Source: UBA11612 sp964475755 (GTDB taxonomy: Bacteria > Pseudomonadota > Alphaproteobacteria > Rhodospirillales > Rhodospirillaceae). Taken from it: 64,000 bases of DNA. The notes under the pieces are model-generated. The model searched no databases and had not been told where the DNA came from. It was given only the letters and a program-made list of their open reading frames with translations. Position 1 is the stretch's first letter. Every line of letters starts with the position of its first letter. Below, piece by piece: positions 26,790 to 35,826 of the stretch. The DNA is taken from contig CAYYXR010000009.1 of assembly GCA_964475755.1 (NCBI GenBank), forward strand, positions 1-64,000. The letters run 5' to 3'. A program made the translations under genes and the position numbers.

Positions 26790-27239
26790 ATGATGGAACT
26801 ACAAGAGATTTCGGACCGGCTGGAAATCCAGCAGCTTATGGTGGATTACGCCAATGCCATCGACCGACGCGACTACGACGCGCTGGATAAAATTTTCACG
26901 CCGGATGCCTATATCGACTATCGCAAAATGGGCGGCGTGGACGGCAAATACCCGGAAATCAAAAAATGGCTCAAGGATGCTCTCGCGCCATTTCCCGCGT
27001 ACTATCACATGGTCGGCAATATCGACATCAAGATCGATGGTGATAACGCCACGACCCGAACCGCGTGCTTCAATCCAATGGAAGTCAACCTTGGCGAAGG
27101 CAAGAGCCAGGTCATGTTTTTGGGCTTATGGTACGTCGATAAACTGATTCGCACGCCGGACGGTTGGCGCATGCGCGAACGTGTGGAAGAGGCATGTTAT
27201 AATCACAACGCTCCCAATACGGTGCGGGTGACCGAATAA
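26790..27239 (+). CDS. SnoaL/NTF2-like protein
   Basis: A 149-residue single-domain protein of the SnoaL/NTF2 fold: LEIQQLMVDYANAIDRRDYDALDKIFTPDAYIDY, then a cone-shaped hydrophobic cavity sequence and WRMRERVEEACYNHN. The fold contains ketosteroid isomerases, dehydratases and ring-hydroxylase small subunits. Catalytic residues cannot be confirmed by eye. It is the first of four similar proteins in the steroid-like region. A GGGGAGGG box at 26774-26780 fits the ATG at 26790; an in-frame TTG six bases earlier is less likely. Confidence 0.75.
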   Translation: MMELQEISDRLEIQQLMVDYANAIDRRDYDALDKIFTPDAYIDYRKMGGVDGKYPEIKKWLKDALAPFPAYYHMVGNIDIKIDGDNATTRTACFNPMEVNLGEGKSQVMFLGLWYVDKLIRTPDGWRMRERVEEACYNHNAPNTVRVTE

Positions 27240-27248
27240 TAGCCAGCG

Positions 27249-28352
27249 TTACCCGAGGCTAGAGAGTTTAACGACCTTCGTTTCCGGTATGGGGTGGTCT
27301 TTCGCGCTGATCCAGCGCAGAAGCATCGTGCCGGTGCGGTGTCCTGCGGTATCAATGAAATTGCCGACGCCGGAATCTTTCGCCGATACCACAATGGTGA
27401 CCGTGCCGTCCGCGTTATATTTGGCGTTGTGTTTATTTACGTGGATTTGTTGATAGCGGTAGTCCAGCGACTCCATCCAGTAGTTGTCCAGCTGAAAATT
27501 CCAAAACGCGCATTCCGGAACCTTAGTGTTGATGACGAGGGCCTCATCTTCCTTCAAATCCCAATAGCCGTGCACATAGTAGATGTTCGGATCGCCGCCG
27601 GCCTTCTGGAACATATCCTGATCCAAAGCGGGAAGCTTATTCGGTTGGTGCCGAAAGAATTCCGTCCATCCGACAAACGTACGGGCGGTACCGTTTACAA
27701 ATGCGGCAGCGGAACTGAGCGCGCGATCGAGCCGTTCGGCACTTAGCGGTTCCGGATGCGGCGGTCCGTCGGCGCGGGAAATAGACATTTGCGCTGGGAC
27801 TTCATTGTCCCGATCCAGAAATGTTTGACGGACGATCACCATCGTCGAGTCCGGTGCCTGTTGCAGCCAATTGCCGGTGTTCGGTTTTGTCCGGCTGAGG
27901 CGGATTTCGAAAGTTCCGTCGTCGTTGATTTCTAGGCGGTCGGTATCGATTTCGCCCGTAAACGGCATGGTGCCGTCCACTGCGTACCTGTTGGCGCGGG
28001 TGGCAAAGGAGATGTAGGGCACGGTTCCGCGTGTGCCGCGAATGATGTAGTCGCGGCTGCCGTCGATTGTCGCGTTGTGATAAATATTGTCCGGGTTATC
28101 CGCGCCAATTTTCGCTGTTTCATGCGATGCGCTATAAAAGTTGGGGAAATCCGGGTCGGCATTTTCCAAAAACATATCGAGTGCGATGCGGGTAAGGCGG
28201 GTCAAGTAGCGCCAGCCTTCCGCGCGGTCGAGTTCGGTCGCAGGCGCTTTTTCGTCGAGAATGACCTGTCCCGCGCTTTTAAGGGAATCGCAAAACTCCT
28301 CCCAGGTGCGGCCGTTCATGACCTTGTCGCGTGCGTTTGCGCCGTTTGCCAT
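27249..28352 (-). CDS. DUF1214 domain protein
   Basis: A 367-residue protein. The C-terminal half matches DUF1214: PNIYYVHGYWDLKEDEALVINTKVPECAFWNFQLDNYWMESLDYR, then a beta-rich HTGTMLLRW segment. The N-terminal half is helical. The domain's function is unknown; family members often sit in aromatic or steroid catabolic loci. It is the last gene of the minus-strand run, 36 bp after the sulfotransferase stop. Strong GGGAGGAG precedes the ATG. Confidence 0.8.
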   Translation of the reverse strand: MANGANARDKVMNGRTWEEFCDSLKSAGQVILDEKAPATELDRAEGWRYLTRLTRIALDMFLENADPDFPNFYSASHETAKIGADNPDNIYHNATIDGSRDYIIRGTRGTVPYISFATRANRYAVDGTMPFTGEIDTDRLEINDDGTFEIRLSRTKPNTGNWLQQAPDSTMVIVRQTFLDRDNEVPAQMSISRADGPPHPEPLSAERLDRALSSAAAFVNGTARTFVGWTEFFRHQPNKLPALDQDMFQKAGGDPNIYYVHGYWDLKEDEALVINTKVPECAFWNFQLDNYWMESLDYRYQQIHVNKHNAKYNADGTVTIVVSAKDSGVGNFIDTAGHRTGTMLLRWISAKDHPIPETKVVKLSSLG

Positions 28353-28388
28353 AGTCTCCTCCCTTAGCGTCCGCGGTTATCCCAACGC

Positions 28389-29561
28389 TCAGCTCAAAAA
28401 TTGTGCCGTATAAAATGCAAAATCGTTCTTGATCTTATCTTCCGTGAGGCCGAATTCCTCCATGGAGTACTTGTGTGCAGCGCGTTTTTCGCGCGCGTTT
28501 TCCTCCAGCCAATCGGATATGTGCCTGTCGATTTCACTTGAGGTGTCCACGCCCAGCTTGTCGAGAACCATGCGCACGATTGCGTGCGGGTCTTTCAATT
28601 GATCCTCGTAACGCACATCGATGAATCGGTCCGGATCTGCGGATTTCCGAAACTCAGCCAACCGGTTCAAATGACCTGCCCAGCTTGATTCGGTGTATTC
28701 CGCCGCCTCTACAGGATCGACCTGATCTGACGTCAATTTGTAGAGCGAAGCCACCATGCTGCAGAACGAGGGAATGGTTTGCAGCGGGTCGCGGTGAGTC
28801 ATGATCAGCTTCGACTCAGGAAAAACTTCAAGCGCCGTGCCGGGCGCGGTTACGTGGGTGGGAGCTTTGAGCACCCATCGTTTGCCTTTGCGTGATGTAT
28901 CCTGCCATTGCAAAAATTTGAGGACGGTTTTCAAATCTTCGTAGCCGGGTTTTTGGTCGGCGCTAATCAGCCACTTTGAATACGAAGGAACGTAAAGTGT
29001 GGACGGTGCCATGGTGCTGACGAAAAACTGACCGAGGATGATCACCTCCTCATCCGGGCCATCGATGGAGAAGGGGTGGATGGACGTCAGGTCCGGCACG
29101 CTTTCCAGCATGGCTTTGAGAATCTGGTTGGCGGCCTCCCGGCGCGGCTCGGGACTACCGCGCTCTTCGTCGGGGAAGGGCGAAAAATTCTGGGTTTCCC
29201 ACCATTTCACACCCGTCATGCCGGGTGCGGTGGCGAGCAGGCGATGAAGCATGGTGCTGCCGGTTCTGGGCAGACCCAGCATGATGCCGGAGACGTGTAC
29301 GTCTTCATCCAATATCTCGGGGTACTTCTTTATGGCATCGAACATCCGCAATCGGTTCACAAGGCCGTTGAGAATGGTCTCGCGCTGAATGAAGGTGCCC
29401 ATTTCGCTCAGGCGCGCTTCTTCACGAATGGACTTCAGAACGATCTCCATCGGTCCCAGGAACCAATCCGGGCCGAAATCATCCGATCCCGCACGCTGTT
29501 TTGCCTCGGTTAACAGATTGTCGCGATCGAGCATTTTTTCGGGTTCCGGTTGTTCGTTCAT
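28389..29561 (-). CDS. sulfotransferase-family protein
   Basis: A 390-residue protein with the PAPS-binding loop LGLPRTGSTMLHRLLA (residues 95-110) and the later KLGV and MTHRDPLQTIPSFCSM motifs of bacterial sulfotransferases. It may transfer sulfate from PAPS to a hydroxyl, such as one on a steroid, or belong to the many homologues of unknown acceptor. It lies 18 bp downstream of the aldolase gene in the same operon, so a steroid-related acceptor is plausible but inferred. Confidence 0.82.
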   Translation of the reverse strand: MNEQPEPEKMLDRDNLLTEAKQRAGSDDFGPDWFLGPMEIVLKSIREEARLSEMGTFIQRETILNGLVNRLRMFDAIKKYPEILDEDVHVSGIMLGLPRTGSTMLHRLLATAPGMTGVKWWETQNFSPFPDEERGSPEPRREAANQILKAMLESVPDLTSIHPFSIDGPDEEVIILGQFFVSTMAPSTLYVPSYSKWLISADQKPGYEDLKTVLKFLQWQDTSRKGKRWVLKAPTHVTAPGTALEVFPESKLIMTHRDPLQTIPSFCSMVASLYKLTSDQVDPVEAAEYTESSWAGHLNRLAEFRKSADPDRFIDVRYEDQLKDPHAIVRMVLDKLGVDTSSEIDRHISDWLEENAREKRAAHKYSMEEFGLTEDKIKNDFAFYTAQFLS

Positions 29562-29579
29562 GACATGATTCCGTGATTC

Positions 29580-30629
29580 TCAGTCGGTATTTGGCGGAGA
29601 CTTGCCGCGTTCGCGGAGAATATCGAGGGCAACGTCAACGATCATATCCTCCTGTCCGCCGACCATGCGTCGCGCACCCAATTCGACGAGTATTTCACGC
29701 GTGTCGAGCCCGTATTCCTCAGCCGCTCTTTCCGCATGACGTAGGAAGCTGGAGTATACCCCTGCATATCCCAATGAGAGCGTTTCGCGGTCCACGCGCA
29801 CAGGGCGGTCCTGCAGCGGGCGCACAAGATCTTCCGCTGCGTCCATGAGGCCGTAAAGATCGCAGCCGTGTTTCCAGCCCTTGCGGTCGGCCGCGGCAAT
29901 GAAGACTTCAAGCGGTGCATTGCCCGCGCCTGCGCCCATGCCCGCGAGGGAGGCATCTATTCTGACCGCGCCGTTCGTGACCGCGACCATCGAGTTCGCC
30001 ACGCCCAGAGACAGGTTGTGGTGCGCGTGCATGCCCCGTTGCGTTTCCGGCTTGAGTACGCGGTCAAAGGCCTGGAAGTGGGATGCAACGCCGTCCATAT
30101 CCAGCGCGCCGCCTGAATCCACGACGTACACGCACTCCGCGCCATAGCTTTCCATCATCTTGGCCTGCTCGGCCAATTTTTCGGAGTCCACCATGTGCGA
30201 CATCATCAGAAAGCCGATGGTGTCCATGCCCAAATCGCGCGCCGCCATGATGTGTTGGCGCGCAACATCGGCCTCGGTGCAGTGGGTGGCCACGCGTACA
30301 GATTTCACGCCGATGCTGGAGGCACGCTTCAGTTCTTCAACTGTAGCAATGCCCGGCAATATCAATGTTGTAAGTTTGGCCTTGGTCAAAACGTCCGCGA
30401 CCGCTTCCAACCATTCCCAGTCGGTGTGCGCGCCAAAGCCGTAATTGAAGCTGGCGCCATTCAATCCGTCGCCATGGGCGACTTCAATGCCATCCACACC
30501 GGCCTTGTCCAGCGCCGAGGCGATCGCCCGCACGTGATCTATTGAATACATATGCCGGATGGCGTGCATGCCGTCGCGCAAGGTAACGTCCTGGATGTAA
30601 AGTTTGTCGCGGGTCGGGTCCAAGCTCAT
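29580..30629 (-). CDS. 4-hydroxy-2-oxovalerate aldolase (HsaF/DmpG-like)
   Basis: A 349-residue aldolase of the HMGL-like TIM-barrel family. It has the DmpG-type N-terminus YIQDVTLRDGMHAIRHMYS with the metal-binding aspartate, and conserved GAECVYVVDSGGALDMDG and GMHAHHNLSLGVANSM histidine motifs. It splits 4-hydroxy-2-oxo acids into pyruvate and an aldehyde; the aldehyde passes through a channel to the partner dehydrogenase. Its ATG (30627-30629) overlaps the stop of the dehydrogenase gene by one base. Equivalent to HsaF in steroid degradation or BphI/DmpG in meta-cleavage pathways. Confidence 0.92.
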   Translation of the reverse strand: MSLDPTRDKLYIQDVTLRDGMHAIRHMYSIDHVRAIASALDKAGVDGIEVAHGDGLNGASFNYGFGAHTDWEWLEAVADVLTKAKLTTLILPGIATVEELKRASSIGVKSVRVATHCTEADVARQHIMAARDLGMDTIGFLMMSHMVDSEKLAEQAKMMESYGAECVYVVDSGGALDMDGVASHFQAFDRVLKPETQRGMHAHHNLSLGVANSMVAVTNGAVRIDASLAGMGAGAGNAPLEVFIAAADRKGWKHGCDLYGLMDAAEDLVRPLQDRPVRVDRETLSLGYAGVYSSFLRHAERAAEEYGLDTREILVELGARRMVGGQEDMIVDVALDILRERGKSPPNTD

Positions 30630-31561
30630 CACTTGTCTCCCGCGATGCGTTGGGCGATGAGTTCGCCTGTGGCCTGAGCTGCCGCGGTCATAATGTCGAG
30701 GTTGCCGGCGTAGGGCGGCAAATAATCGCCCGCGCCTTCTACTTCCAGGTAGATCGAGGACTTCACGCCTTCGAACTCGCCGTAACCTGGGATCTTGATG
30801 GGCCGGTTGGCGCCGAAACGCTCGAACTGCACTTCCTGTTTCAGGCGGTAGCCGGGCACGTACTTCTGGACTTCAGCGACCATCTGCTTGACCGACTCTT
30901 CGATCTTCGACGTCTCGACCGTATCGCAAAGGGTGAACACCGTATCGCGCATGATCATGGGTGGCTCGGCAGGGTTGAGAATGATGATGGCTTTGCCGCG
31001 GTCGGCGCCGCCGACAACTTCAACGCCGCGCGCGGTGGTGCGTGTGAATTCATCGATGTTCGCGCGCGTGCCCGGACCCGCCGATCGCGAAGAAACCGAG
31101 GCGACGATTTCGGCATAGCGGACATGGGCTACACGGGAGACGGCAGCCACCATGGGAATGGTCGCCTGGCCGCCGCAGGTCACCATATTGGCGTTGGGTT
31201 GGTCGATGTTCTCGCCCATGTTAACTGGCGGTACCACAAAGGGTCCGATGGCTGCGGGCGTGAGATCGACAATGCGTTTTCCATGCTTGCGCAGGACTTC
31301 ATCGTGTTTCTGGTGAGCTTTGGCCGACGTGGCATCAAAGGCGATTTGGATATCTTTGAATGCGGACATTGCCACAAGGCCGTCGATGCCTTTGTCGGTG
31401 GTTTCCACGCCGTGCTTGCGGGCAAGCGCCAAACCCTCGGACTCAGGATCTATCCCCACCATTGCGGCGAGTTCAATTACATTCGAGCGCAGCAGTTTCA
31501 TCATGAGATCGGTGCCGATATTGCCCGAACCGATAATCGCGGCTTTTACTTTTTGAGACAT
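30629..31561 (-). CDS. acetaldehyde/propionaldehyde dehydrogenase, acylating (HsaG/DmpF-like)
   Basis: A 310-residue NAD-dependent enzyme. It has a Rossmann motif AAIIGSGNIGTDLMMKL, the catalytic cysteine in MVTCGGQATIPMV, and SVSSRSAGPGTRANIDEFTRTT. It oxidises the aldehyde from the aldolase to acetyl-CoA or propionyl-CoA (HsaG makes propionyl-CoA in steroid catabolism). It overlaps the aldolase gene, matching the usual physical complex. The two proteins are nearly always encoded together. Confidence 0.92.
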   Translation of the reverse strand: MSQKVKAAIIGSGNIGTDLMMKLLRSNVIELAAMVGIDPESEGLALARKHGVETTDKGIDGLVAMSAFKDIQIAFDATSAKAHQKHDEVLRKHGKRIVDLTPAAIGPFVVPPVNMGENIDQPNANMVTCGGQATIPMVAAVSRVAHVRYAEIVASVSSRSAGPGTRANIDEFTRTTARGVEVVGGADRGKAIIILNPAEPPMIMRDTVFTLCDTVETSKIEESVKQMVAEVQKYVPGYRLKQEVQFERFGANRPIKIPGYGEFEGVKSSIYLEVEGAGDYLPPYAGNLDIMTAAAQATGELIAQRIAGDK

Positions 31562-31581
31562 AAATTTTTACCAAACCAATA

Positions 31582-32367
31582 TTACGAAAAGCGGACGGTG
31601 CAGCTGCCCACGTCCGAGAGTTCCATATGAAACTCATCGCCCGGTGACGCCGGTTCCAGGGGCACGAGCGATCCTGAAAGTATAATGTCGCCCGCGGACA
31701 AAGTGACACCGTAGCTTCCCAAGGTGTTTGCCAGCCAGGCGGTTGAGGTCAGGGGTGAGCCTTGCACCGCGGACCCCAAGCCTTCGGAGAGAAACTTGCC
31801 GTTTTTGGTGACCGTGGCCTTCAAATTGGCGAGGTCCAAGCCGCGCGGATTAACCCGTTCATTGCCAAGAACAAACACGCCGCAAGAGGCGTTGTCGGCA
31901 ACCGTATCCTGAATGCGGATTTTCCAATCGGTAATGCGGGAGTCGACAATCTCGAAACATGCGGCAATGGACTCCGTCGCCTCCAGAACGTCTTCTGCCG
32001 TCACGCCCGGACCTTTGATGTCCTTGGCCAATATGATGCCGATTTCGGCTTCGGCGCGCGGCTGAATGAGTGATTTGGAAATCTCAACCGTTCCGCCGTT
32101 GGGCACTTCCATGACATCGGTTAAAAATCCGAAATCCGGCTCGCGCACATCGAGCATGTCCTGAACCGGCTTGCTGGTCACTCCGATTTTCTTACCGACA
32201 ACACGCTCGCCATCCTTTAATCGTCGCTGAAGAAACGCCAGTGAGATTTTATAGGCATCGTCAATGGTGATGCCCGGCACGCGGGCGGTGAGCGGCGCAA
32301 CTGTCTTTTGCTGCCGTAGCGCGGCGTATAATTCATCGCTTAATGCTGTGAGGTCGATTGTCGCCAT
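31582..32367 (-). CDS. 2-hydroxypentadienoate hydratase (HsaE/MhpD-like)
   Basis: A 261-residue hydratase of the fumarylacetoacetate hydrolase-related superfamily: KKIGVTSKPVQDMLDVREPDFGFLTDVM, then QPRAEAEIGIILAKDI with the metal-binding acidic pair, and CFEIVDSRITDWKIRIQDTVADNASCG. It adds water to 2-hydroxy-2,4-dienoates to give 4-hydroxy-2-oxo acids, the substrate of the aldolase. It lies between the HsaD-like hydrolase (3 bp) and the dehydrogenase (20 bp). Confidence 0.9.
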   Translation of the reverse strand: MATIDLTALSDELYAALRQQKTVAPLTARVPGITIDDAYKISLAFLQRRLKDGERVVGKKIGVTSKPVQDMLDVREPDFGFLTDVMEVPNGGTVEISKSLIQPRAEAEIGIILAKDIKGPGVTAEDVLEATESIAACFEIVDSRITDWKIRIQDTVADNASCGVFVLGNERVNPRGLDLANLKATVTKNGKFLSEGLGSAVQGSPLTSTAWLANTLGSYGVTLSAGDIILSGSLVPLEPASPGDEFHMELSDVGSCTVRFS

Positions 32368-32370
32368 GTG

Positions 32371-33201
32371 TTATTCGGCCAAAAAGTCCAGGACCGCGCG
32401 ATTGAATGCGTCCTTATACTCGACCATGACCCAGTGACCGCATTTGGAGAACAACGTCATGCGCGCATTGGGGCATGCGCTGACGATTTTCATGGCGCCG
32501 CTGACGGGGTTGAACTCATCATCCACGCCCCAAAATCCAAGGATTGGTAACGTGAGGGTCGGCAGATCTTCGGACATGTCCTGGACGCGCATGGTGCTGA
32601 GCACTTCCTTGGGTTGCGTTTTCAGCACTTCTAGGCGCTCGTCGATCAGTTCGTCATTGGCGTGTTTGGTGTCGAACAAAAGAAGGCTGAGCAATTTACC
32701 CAAGCCTTCGCGGTCGAAGCCCGAACCGATAAACCCGCTGACCATTTTGCGCATCGCGGGCATGCGGAAGTAGGTCCAGCGGGACTCAATGCCGCCTGGT
32801 GCCATCAGCACCAGTTTTTCCACAAGTTCGGGACGCTTCAACGTCGCGGCCATGGCAATGCCGCCGCCCAATGAGTTTCCGATCAGTACGCACTTCTCGA
32901 TTTTCAAGATTTCGATGAATTCGATGAACGTGTCGCGGAAAAAATCGAGCACGTATTGAATGTCGTTCGGTTTGGACGATCCGCCGAAACCGATCATGTC
33001 GGGAATAATCGTGCGATAACCTTTTTCGGCGATGACCGGATAGTTGAGTTTGAAGTTGCTGTGTCCGCTGGCACCCGGGCCGCTGCCGTGGAGAAAGATC
33101 ACGGCTGGGCCGCTACCCATCTCGCGGTAGGTCATGGTGAGGCCGGATTTCAGCTTCACTTCTTTGACTGGGGGGAATGAGCCGCTTCCGTCGGGAGCCA
33201 T
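32371..33201 (-). CDS. meta-cleavage product hydrolase (HsaD/BphD-like)
   Basis: A 276-residue alpha/beta hydrolase. It has the oxyanion-hole GPAVIFLHGSGPGASGHSNF, the nucleophile S110 in LIGNSLGGG, a general acid-base pair in GVDDEFNP and CGHWVMVE. The SGPGASG motif is characteristic of carbon-carbon bond hydrolases of meta-cleavage pathways (BphD, MhpC, HsaD). In steroid breakdown HsaD splits 4,9-DSHA into the bicyclic HIP acid and a dienoate. GGAGGA precedes the ATG. Confidence 0.88.
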   Translation of the reverse strand: MAPDGSGSFPPVKEVKLKSGLTMTYREMGSGPAVIFLHGSGPGASGHSNFKLNYPVIAEKGYRTIIPDMIGFGGSSKPNDIQYVLDFFRDTFIEFIEILKIEKCVLIGNSLGGGIAMAATLKRPELVEKLVLMAPGGIESRWTYFRMPAMRKMVSGFIGSGFDREGLGKLLSLLLFDTKHANDELIDERLEVLKTQPKEVLSTMRVQDMSEDLPTLTLPILGFWGVDDEFNPVSGAMKIVSACPNARMTLFSKCGHWVMVEYKDAFNRAVLDFLAE

Positions 33202-33225
33202 GGGGTCCTCCGAATACTAATGGGG

Positions 33226-34917
33226 TTAATCGTTGGCGCGGGTCGCATGGCGTGCGGCGATATAGCCGAAGACCATGCTGGGCCCGATGGTCGAGCCTGC
33301 GCCGGGATAGACGGTGCCCATCATCGAGGCCGCCGTGTTGCCGATGGCGTAAAGACCTTCCATGACCGCGCCATTCTTATCGAGCACACGGGCGTTCTCG
33401 TCGGTGAGAAGGCCGCCCTTAGTGCCGATGTCGCCCGGATAAAGGGTGATCGCGTAGTAGGGCGGCTCTTTAATAAAGCCGATGCATGGGCTTGGTTTAT
33501 GCGTGGCATCGCCGTAGTAGCGGTCGTAGTAGCTGTCGCCGCGCTTGAATTCGGGGTCCTTTCCCGCTTCGGCGTATTCGTTGTTTTTGCGCACGCTTTC
33601 TTCAAGGCCCGCGGCGGCCACGCCCGTGCTTTGCGCCAACTCGGCCAATGTGTCCGCTTTGTGCATGACGCCCTGATGAATGCCCGGTGGCAGCGTCGAG
33701 TCCGGCATAAGTGCGCCGGGTGCGAGTGGGCCGAACGGATACTTTCGCCGGAAGGTGTTGTCGAACACGCAATACGCCGGCACGGTGCTGGCGTCCGCCG
33801 AATGGTTTTCATTGAGCGCGGCGCCGGCTTCCAGGTAGGGCGCGGCCTCATTGGTGAAGCGGTTGCCCTTGGAATTCACGATGATCATCCCCGGCAAGGA
33901 GCGCTCAGCAAAAATCGCCCAAGGGCGGGGAATGCCGGGAACGGGGATCACCGGAATCCACCAGGCGTGCTCCATGAGGTCGATCGCCGCACCCGCGTTC
34001 ATGCCGGATTTGATGGCATCGCCCGTGTTGTTCGTATTCGAGGCGCTCCAGTTGGAGGACGTCGGTTTCGGCAGATATTGATCGCGCATCGCCTGATCGT
34101 GCTCGAAACCGCCCGCGCCCATAATGACGCCTTTGCGCGCCTCAATGCGCATCGGTTTTCCGTCCTTCTCGATGACGGCGCCCGTGATGCGGCCGCCTTC
34201 GATAATGAGTTCCTTCATCGGCGCGTTCAGCCACAGCGGAATCTTTCGATCATTGAGCGACCAGCGCAGGCGACCAATGAGCGCATTGCCCATCGTCAGA
34301 CGGCCATCGCGTTTACCACGCAGGCGCATGCGTATGTCGAACCAGTAGCGCGCGATCAGTTTGGCCATAACCATTTGCCACCCCGGCGCCTGGGTAAGCA
34401 TAAACTTGCCTTCGACGTTGTTCATGGAATACCGGCCCATGACGATCACGGCATGGTGCGGCATGCGCATGGTGTCGAAGTCTCTTCCCAAGACTTTCGC
34501 ATGCATGGGATAGGGTTCGTGGGTGCGGTAACCGCGCTTGCCGCCGGGCAATTCCGGGTAATAGTCGGAGTAAGGCTCGCATTCGAAAATGACGTGCGTA
34601 TTTTCCTCCAGAAATTTCAGCATGCGCGGGCCGAAATCAATGTAGGCCTCAACGCGCTTGCGGTCGGCTTTATCGCCAATGGCCTTCAACATGTACTCCA
34701 GCGCATCGTCCCTGGAGTCTTGTCCCCCGGCAGGGCCGGACAGGTGGCTATTGGGAATCCAGATGCTGCCGCCGGACATGGCAGACGTGCCGCCGTACTG
34801 ATCGCTTTTCTCAATGACGAGCACATCGGCGCCGTTTGCCTGCGCGGCAATGGCGGACGTCAATGCGCCGCCCCCGGAGCCCACAACGAGAACGTCAACA
34901 GAATGATTGAAACCCAT
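33226..34917 (-). CDS. 3-ketosteroid Delta1-dehydrogenase-like flavoprotein (KstD-like)
   Basis: A 563-residue FAD enzyme. FAD motif DVLVVGSGGGALTSAIAAQ (about residue 8) with VIEKSDQYGGTSAMSGGSIWIPN. The C-terminal ALTLYPGDIGTKGG-type segment (residues 490-502, with Y493) and GNTAASMMGTVYPGAGSTIGP are characteristic of KstD proteins. KstD introduces the C1-C2 double bond in ring A of 3-ketosteroids; with KshA this opens ring B. Length fits KstD (about 510-570). It is embedded between the SDR and HsaD-like genes. A Delta4-5alpha or Delta1 specificity cannot be separated by eye. Confidence 0.85.
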   Translation of the reverse strand: MGFNHSVDVLVVGSGGGALTSAIAAQANGADVLVIEKSDQYGGTSAMSGGSIWIPNSHLSGPAGGQDSRDDALEYMLKAIGDKADRKRVEAYIDFGPRMLKFLEENTHVIFECEPYSDYYPELPGGKRGYRTHEPYPMHAKVLGRDFDTMRMPHHAVIVMGRYSMNNVEGKFMLTQAPGWQMVMAKLIARYWFDIRMRLRGKRDGRLTMGNALIGRLRWSLNDRKIPLWLNAPMKELIIEGGRITGAVIEKDGKPMRIEARKGVIMGAGGFEHDQAMRDQYLPKPTSSNWSASNTNNTGDAIKSGMNAGAAIDLMEHAWWIPVIPVPGIPRPWAIFAERSLPGMIIVNSKGNRFTNEAAPYLEAGAALNENHSADASTVPAYCVFDNTFRRKYPFGPLAPGALMPDSTLPPGIHQGVMHKADTLAELAQSTGVAAAGLEESVRKNNEYAEAGKDPEFKRGDSYYDRYYGDATHKPSPCIGFIKEPPYYAITLYPGDIGTKGGLLTDENARVLDKNGAVMEGLYAIGNTAASMMGTVYPGAGSTIGPSMVFGYIAARHATRAND

Positions 34918-34934
34918 TTACCCTGCGCTCCCTT

Positions 34935-35708
34935 TTAAACGCCGAAACCGCCGGCGACGGCAATGCGTTGTCCCGTGACATAAGCGGCTTTATTGGACGC
35001 GAGAAATACGGCGGCATGGCCGATCTCTTCCGGTTGTCCCCACCGTTTAATCGCCAGCATTTTCTGAGTTTCGTCCACCCAAGCTTGGGGAAAGGCGCCT
35101 TGTTTGGTGAGTTCCAGGAACATGCCGGCTTCGATCACCCCGATCAAAACCGTGTTGGCGCGAATCCCGTATTTGCCCTCTTCACGGGCGATGCCTTGAA
35201 CCACAGCTTCGTTGGCGGCTTTGGGGATGACAGACAGGCCGTCTTTATCCGGCCAACGCAAATGCCCCGCAGACCCGAGGTGAACAAACGACCCCCCGCC
35301 CTTTGCGCGCATGCGCGGCACGGCCGCTTTCACGACTCTAAAGAAGCCGTTCGTTTCCATCTCAATGGCCTTTGACCATTGTTCGTCGGACGTTTCAGAG
35401 ACAAAGACCTGTTCGGCCAGGGGCGCGGCGCCGTACACAATTGTATGTATGCGGCCGAATTCCTTTTCTACGTCGTCCATGACCGCGCTAATTCGCGCCG
35501 CATCGCCGACGTCGAGCGCGAAGGCGGCCGACTTGCGCCCAAGCTTTTTGATGTCGTCAACAACGCCGTCGGCGACATCTTTTTTTGATTTGTAGGTTAG
35601 GGCAACGTCCGTGCCCGCTTTTGCAAATTCGCGGCAAACAAACCGCGCGATACCACCGCTACCCCCGACGACCAGTGCGGCTCCGTCGGGGAAGAGACCC
35701 TCGGCCAA
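34935..35708 (-). CDS. atypical short-chain dehydrogenase/reductase lacking the catalytic Tyr
   Basis: A 257-residue SDR-fold protein: ALVVGGSGGIARFVCREFAKAG at the N-terminus and ALDVGDAARISAVMDDVEKEFG following. The catalytic region reads HLGSAGHLRWPDKDGLSVIPKAANE: S146 and K163 align, but the position of the YxxxK tyrosine holds S159, and the usual NNAG motif is replaced by VYGAAP. It may have another activity, such as an enoyl-reductase-like role, or be non-catalytic. The start is a TTG at 35708; an in-frame stop lies just upstream. 17 bp before the kstD-like gene. Confidence 0.75.
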   Translation of the reverse strand: MAEGLFPDGAALVVGGSGGIARFVCREFAKAGTDVALTYKSKKDVADGVVDDIKKLGRKSAAFALDVGDAARISAVMDDVEKEFGRIHTIVYGAAPLAEQVFVSETSDEQWSKAIEMETNGFFRVVKAAVPRMRAKGGGSFVHLGSAGHLRWPDKDGLSVIPKAANEAVVQGIAREEGKYGIRANTVLIGVIEAGMFLELTKQGAFPQAWVDETQKMLAIKRWGQPEEIGHAAVFLASNKAAYVTGQRIAVAGGFGV

Positions 35709-35826
35709 TGTACGCCCCCATCACTCTTGAGCCGACCGGCACTTTGCTCCCGCCGGTGCAACCCCTTACGTTAATTGCCGGACTGTGCGCAGCGCCGGCA
35801 TCGCTGCGTTCTGGTATCGGCGGTTC

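Noticed and set aside
30650..31630. A 326-codon plus-strand frame
   Set aside because: It is antisense to the acylating aldehyde dehydrogenase, whose catalytic motifs are intact.
33220..34938. A 572-codon open frame on the plus strand
   Set aside because: It lies exactly antisense to the KstD-like gene, has no signal, domain or ribosome binding site, and arises from GC-rich codon bias.
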